Positions 13,655 through 15,625 of a stretch of DNA of 15,625 nucleotides are shown piece by piece. Within the stretch, counting starts at the first letter, position 1, and each line of letters opens with the position of its first letter. Position numbers and translations under genes: made by a program. The stretch spans positions 203-15,827 of the forward strand of contig DFIZ01000055.1 in NCBI GenBank assembly GCA_002372855.1, written 5' to 3'. This DNA comes from Bacteroidales bacterium UBA3684. GTDB taxonomy: Bacteria > Bacteroidota > Bacteroidia > Bacteroidales > P3. The notes beneath the pieces were generated by a model. It was not told the origin of the DNA. It saw nothing but the letters and a program-made list of their open reading frames with translations, and made no database searches.

Positions 13655-14845
13655 ATGAAACTGAAAAAAATCCTGATTTCGCAACCTGCACCCGTCGATT
13701 TGGAGAAATCGCCGTACAGAAACCTCATCAACAAGCACAATGTTGACATCACCTTTTTCAAATTCTTCGAAGTGGTGGGCATCCCCGTCTCCGAGTTCCG
13801 CAAAACACGCATCCACATCGGCGAATACACCGCCATCATCTTCAACAGCAAGAACTCGATAGACCATTTCTTCCGCATGCTCAAAGAGCTGCGCGAAACC
13901 GTAAGCGAGGACATGAAATACTTCTGCTCCACCGAGGCCATCGCCCTCTACCTGCAGAACTACATCCAGTACCGCAAACGCAAAGTCTTCTTCGGAAACC
14001 AATACTTCTCCGACCTCATCGAGGTCATGGGCAAACACCGCGACGAGAAATTCCTCTTCCCCTGCTCCGACGAGAAACAGACCGAATACACCAAGGCCCT
14101 CGACAAAGCCAAGTTCAAATACACCAAGGCGCCCATGTACACCTCGGCGCCCAAGGACCTCACCAAGTTCAACCTCGACGACTTCGACTGCATTGCCCTC
14201 TTCTCACCCATCGGCGTGCGCAGCCTCGTCAAGAGCTTCCCCGACATCAAGGACCGCAACATCCTCATCGCCGCCTTCGGCACCTCCACCCACGCCGCAC
14301 TCAAGGAACAGGGCATCAAACTCACCATCGCCGCCCCCACACAGTCGGCGCCCTCCATGGCCATGGCCATAGAGAATTTCATCCTCGGCAAAGAGCAGGA
14401 CGCCGTCATCGCCTCCAAGAGCGAGAGCGTCAAACACAGCACCAAGAGCACCATCGCCGCCGCACCCCGCAAGGCCAAACCCGTCATCGCCAACAAGGAA
14501 ATCTACAAGCAGCGCATGGAGGAAAAGAAAGCCCAGGCCGCCGCACGCCGCGCCGCCCGCGCCGCCGAGAAAGCCAAAGCCGAGAAAGAAGCCATCGCGG
14601 AGAAGGCCGTGAAGGTGGAAAAAACGGAGAAAGTGGAGAAACCCGCCACCAAAGCGGAGAAACCCGCCGCCAAGAAAACCGCCACGGCAAAACCCGCCAA
14701 AACCTCCACCGCCAAAACCTCCGCCACCAAGACCTCCACCACCAAGACCTCCACCACCAAGACTGCCGCCACCAAGACAGCCTCCAAAACCGCTACCAAG
14801 ACCACCAAAACCGCCAAAACCGCCAAAGGCGACACGAAGAAATAA
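13655..14845 (+). CDS. hemD: Uroporphyrinogen-III synthase family protein with long basic tail
   Basis: The first roughly 245 residues match the Bacteroidota HemD-like family: MKLKKILISQPAP, YTAIIFNSKNSIDHFFRML, KYFCSTEAIALYL, FLFPCSDEKQTEYTKAL, DCIALFSPIGVRSLVKSFP and IAAFGTSTHAALKEQG. HemD closes hydroxymethylbilane to uroporphyrinogen III for haem and related tetrapyrroles. No other haem gene is in the window, so the true substrate role here is uncertain. Residues about 250-396 form an unusual tail: an Ala/Lys/Glu helix-like stretch (MEEKKAQAAARRAARAAEKAKAEKE), then Lys/Pro/Ala and repeated KTSTT/KTAAT pentads like histone H1 tails. Family members I know of normally stop near 250 residues. 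rnpA follows 6 nt after the stop. Confidence 0.85.
   Translation: MKLKKILISQPAPVDLEKSPYRNLINKHNVDITFFKFFEVVGIPVSEFRKTRIHIGEYTAIIFNSKNSIDHFFRMLKELRETVSEDMKYFCSTEAIALYLQNYIQYRKRKVFFGNQYFSDLIEVMGKHRDEKFLFPCSDEKQTEYTKALDKAKFKYTKAPMYTSAPKDLTKFNLDDFDCIALFSPIGVRSLVKSFPDIKDRNILIAAFGTSTHAALKEQGIKLTIAAPTQSAPSMAMAIENFILGKEQDAVIASKSESVKHSTKSTIAAAPRKAKPVIANKEIYKQRMEEKKAQAAARRAARAAEKAKAEKEAIAEKAVKVEKTEKVEKPATKAEKPAAKKTATAKPAKTSTAKTSATKTSTTKTSTTKTAATKTASKTATKTTKTAKTAKGDTKK
14699..14790 (+). repeat. 15-nt repeats encoding the hemD tail
   Basis: Units close to ACCAAGACCTCCACC follow each other through this stretch and encode five-residue repeats such as TKTST and AKTSA. The best pair is at about 14727-14756; copies before and after are more degenerate. 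Confidence 0.65.
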
Positions 14846-14851
14846 ACCTCG

Positions 14852-15400
14852 ATGGGCTTCACCTTCAAGAAAGAAGAACGTTTGTGCAGCCGTCAGCTGA
14901 TCGACCGCCTCTACGCCGAGGGTCATCGACTGATGGCTTTCCCTTATAGCGTCCAGTGGATGACCCTGGAGAGTGGAGAGTGGAGAGTGGAGAGCGGAGA
15001 ACGGAGAGTGGAGAGTGGAGAACCACTCAGAAACTCAAAAACTCAGCCACCCAGCCACTCAGCCACCCAGCCACTCAGCCACCCAGCCACTCAGCCACTC
15101 AGCCACCCAGAAACTCAGCCACTCAGCCACTCAGCCACCCAAGTAATGATCGTCGCCCCCAAGCGCAAATTCCACCATGCCGTGGACCGCAACCGCGTGC
15201 GCCGCCTGACGCGCGAATGCTACCGCCTGCGCAAGCATGCACTCTACGATTTCCTGCAGCAGCACGGCCTCACCCTCGTCTTTTCCATGGTCTACATCCA
15301 CAACGAAATCATGTCCTACGACCAGTTGGGCCACAAAATGGACAAACTCCTCGCAGCACTGCAGAAGGACATCCTCGCCCACCAACAGCCCACGCCATGA
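14852..15400 (+). CDS. rnpA: Ribonuclease P protein component with repeat insertion
   Basis: RnpA is the small basic protein subunit of RNase P, which trims the 5' leader of tRNA precursors. The N-terminal part ([19 protein letters not shown]) and the RNA-binding signature [24 protein letters not shown] (about residues 102-125) are intact. Between them, residues 39-97 are a 59-residue insertion made only of repeat sequence: about three [11 protein letters not shown] heptads, then three or more [12 protein letters not shown] octads. Without it the protein would be 123 residues, the usual family size. The insertion falls after the strand FPYSVQW, in a surface loop, so the enzyme is probably still functional. 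The gene lies 6 nt after hemD and its stop overlaps the yidD start (ATGA, 15397-15400). Confidence 0.93.
   Translation: MGFTFKKEERLCSRQLIDRLYAEGHRLMAFPYSVQWMTLESGEWRVESGERRVESGEPLRNSKTQPPSHSATQPLSHPATQPLSHPETQPLSHSATQVMIVAPKRKFHHAVDRNRVRRLTRECYRLRKHALYDFLQQHGLTLVFSMVYIHNEIMSYDQLGHKMDKLLAALQKDILAHQQPTP
14968..15023 (+). repeat. Heptamer array inside rnpA (8 units)
   Basis: Eight 7-nt units of GGAGAGT type run without gaps (variants GGAGAGC at 14989-14995 and GGAGAAC at 14996-15002 and 15017-15023). Three units make seven codons, so the protein shows a seven-residue period read in all three frames. Confidence 0.92.
15025..15144 (+). repeat. Octamer array inside rnpA (15 units)
   Basis: Fifteen 8-nt units of ACTCAGCC or ACCCAGCC type run from 15025 to 15144, the first two and the last degenerate. 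Three units make eight codons, giving an eight-residue protein period. Its CCACTC strings can pair with GAGTGG in the heptamer array just upstream. Confidence 0.92.
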
Positions 15401-15625
15401 CCCTGCGCCAGCTCCTTGCCCTCCCCTACCGCGCCCTGCGCTGGCTGCTGAGCACCCTCATGCTGGCCCTCATAGCCTTCTACCGCACCTGCATCTCCCC
15501 CCTGACGCCCCCGGCCTGCCGCTACACCCCCACCTGCTCGCAATACGCCCAGGAGGCCATCCGCAAGTACGGCCCCTTCCGCGGCGGCTGGCTCGCCCTC
15601 AAGCGCATCCTCCGCTGCAACCCCT
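15397..15625 (+). CDS. yidD: Membrane protein insertion efficiency factor YidD, 3' end missing
   Basis: The window ends inside this gene after 76 codons; family members are about 70-90 residues. YidD is a small peripheral membrane protein thought to assist YidC-dependent membrane protein insertion. The signature is clear: [49 protein letters not shown], with the conserved cysteines, preceded by a hydrophobic N-terminal helix ([13 protein letters not shown]). The ATG at 15397 overlaps the rnpA stop, which suggests translational coupling; rnpA-yidD is a very widespread pair. Confidence 0.95.
   Translation, partial: MTLRQLLALPYRALRWLLSTLMLALIAFYRTCISPLTPPACRYTPTCSQYAQEAIRKYGPFRGGWLALKRILRCNP

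Noticed and set aside
14204..14926. Gly/Phe-rich minus-strand frame across the hemD tail
   Set aside because: It is the reverse of the Lys/Thr/Ala repeats and spans the hemD-rnpA junction; no independent evidence.
15025..15144. CRISPR array
   Set aside because: Units are 8 nt and directly adjacent, without spacers. The same holds for the other arrays in the window.
14852..15400. rnpA as a pseudogene because of the insertion
   Set aside because: The frame is intact, the RNA-binding motif is complete and the insertion is a multiple of three in a loop position, so function is likely kept.

Overview
The window looks like a chromosomal segment of an anaerobic, GC-rich member of the Bacteroidales (Bacteroidota). 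Three points support this. Upstream regions carry the Bacteroidota promoter pattern TTTG-N19-TAnnTTTG, seen cleanly in front of the rubredoxin gene, hisS and the TM2 leader. A large secreted protease ends in a type IX secretion (T9SS) sorting domain. The order DUF4271 - hemD - rnpA - yidD is typical of Bacteroidales. Species cannot be fixed from the sequence.

Left part (1-5586) is an oxygen and peroxide defence region: a flavodiiron protein (cut by the left edge), a flavin reductase-rubredoxin fusion, a C39-like lipoprotein, a free rubredoxin, a ferritin and a reverse rubrerythrin. Together they could pass electrons from NADH through flavin and rubredoxin to O2 or H2O2 and store the iron safely. 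A 23S-IVS/four-helix-bundle gene sits between the flavodiiron and fusion genes inside inverted arrays of 11-nt repeats. An AT-rich minus-strand unit (about 3936-4938) holds a long, highly self-complementary candidate leader RNA, a TM2-domain gene and a DUF2752 gene. It converges on the ferritin gene at a bidirectional terminator hairpin.

Middle part (5646-9275): lpxK on the plus strand (lipid A 4'-kinase), converging on a minus-strand pair in which hisS overlaps by 4 nt a gene for an exported coiled-coil/beta-barrel-like protein of unknown function.

Right part (9276-15625): a divergent promoter region with an 11-nt repeat array, a Lys-gingipain-like C25 protease, DUF4271, hemD with an unusually long Lys/Ala/Thr tail, rnpA with a 59-residue repeat insertion, and the start of yidD.

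The least ordinary theme is short-period tandem arrays (7, 8, 9, 11 nt) scattered between and inside genes, several as opposed purine-rich and pyrimidine-rich arms. One pair encloses the four-helix-bundle gene, one lies empty before ferritin, and one sits in frame inside rnpA. The other strong candidate for something undescribed is the structured RNA at about 4675-4925 on the minus strand, ending in a possible pseudoknot just before the TM2 gene.
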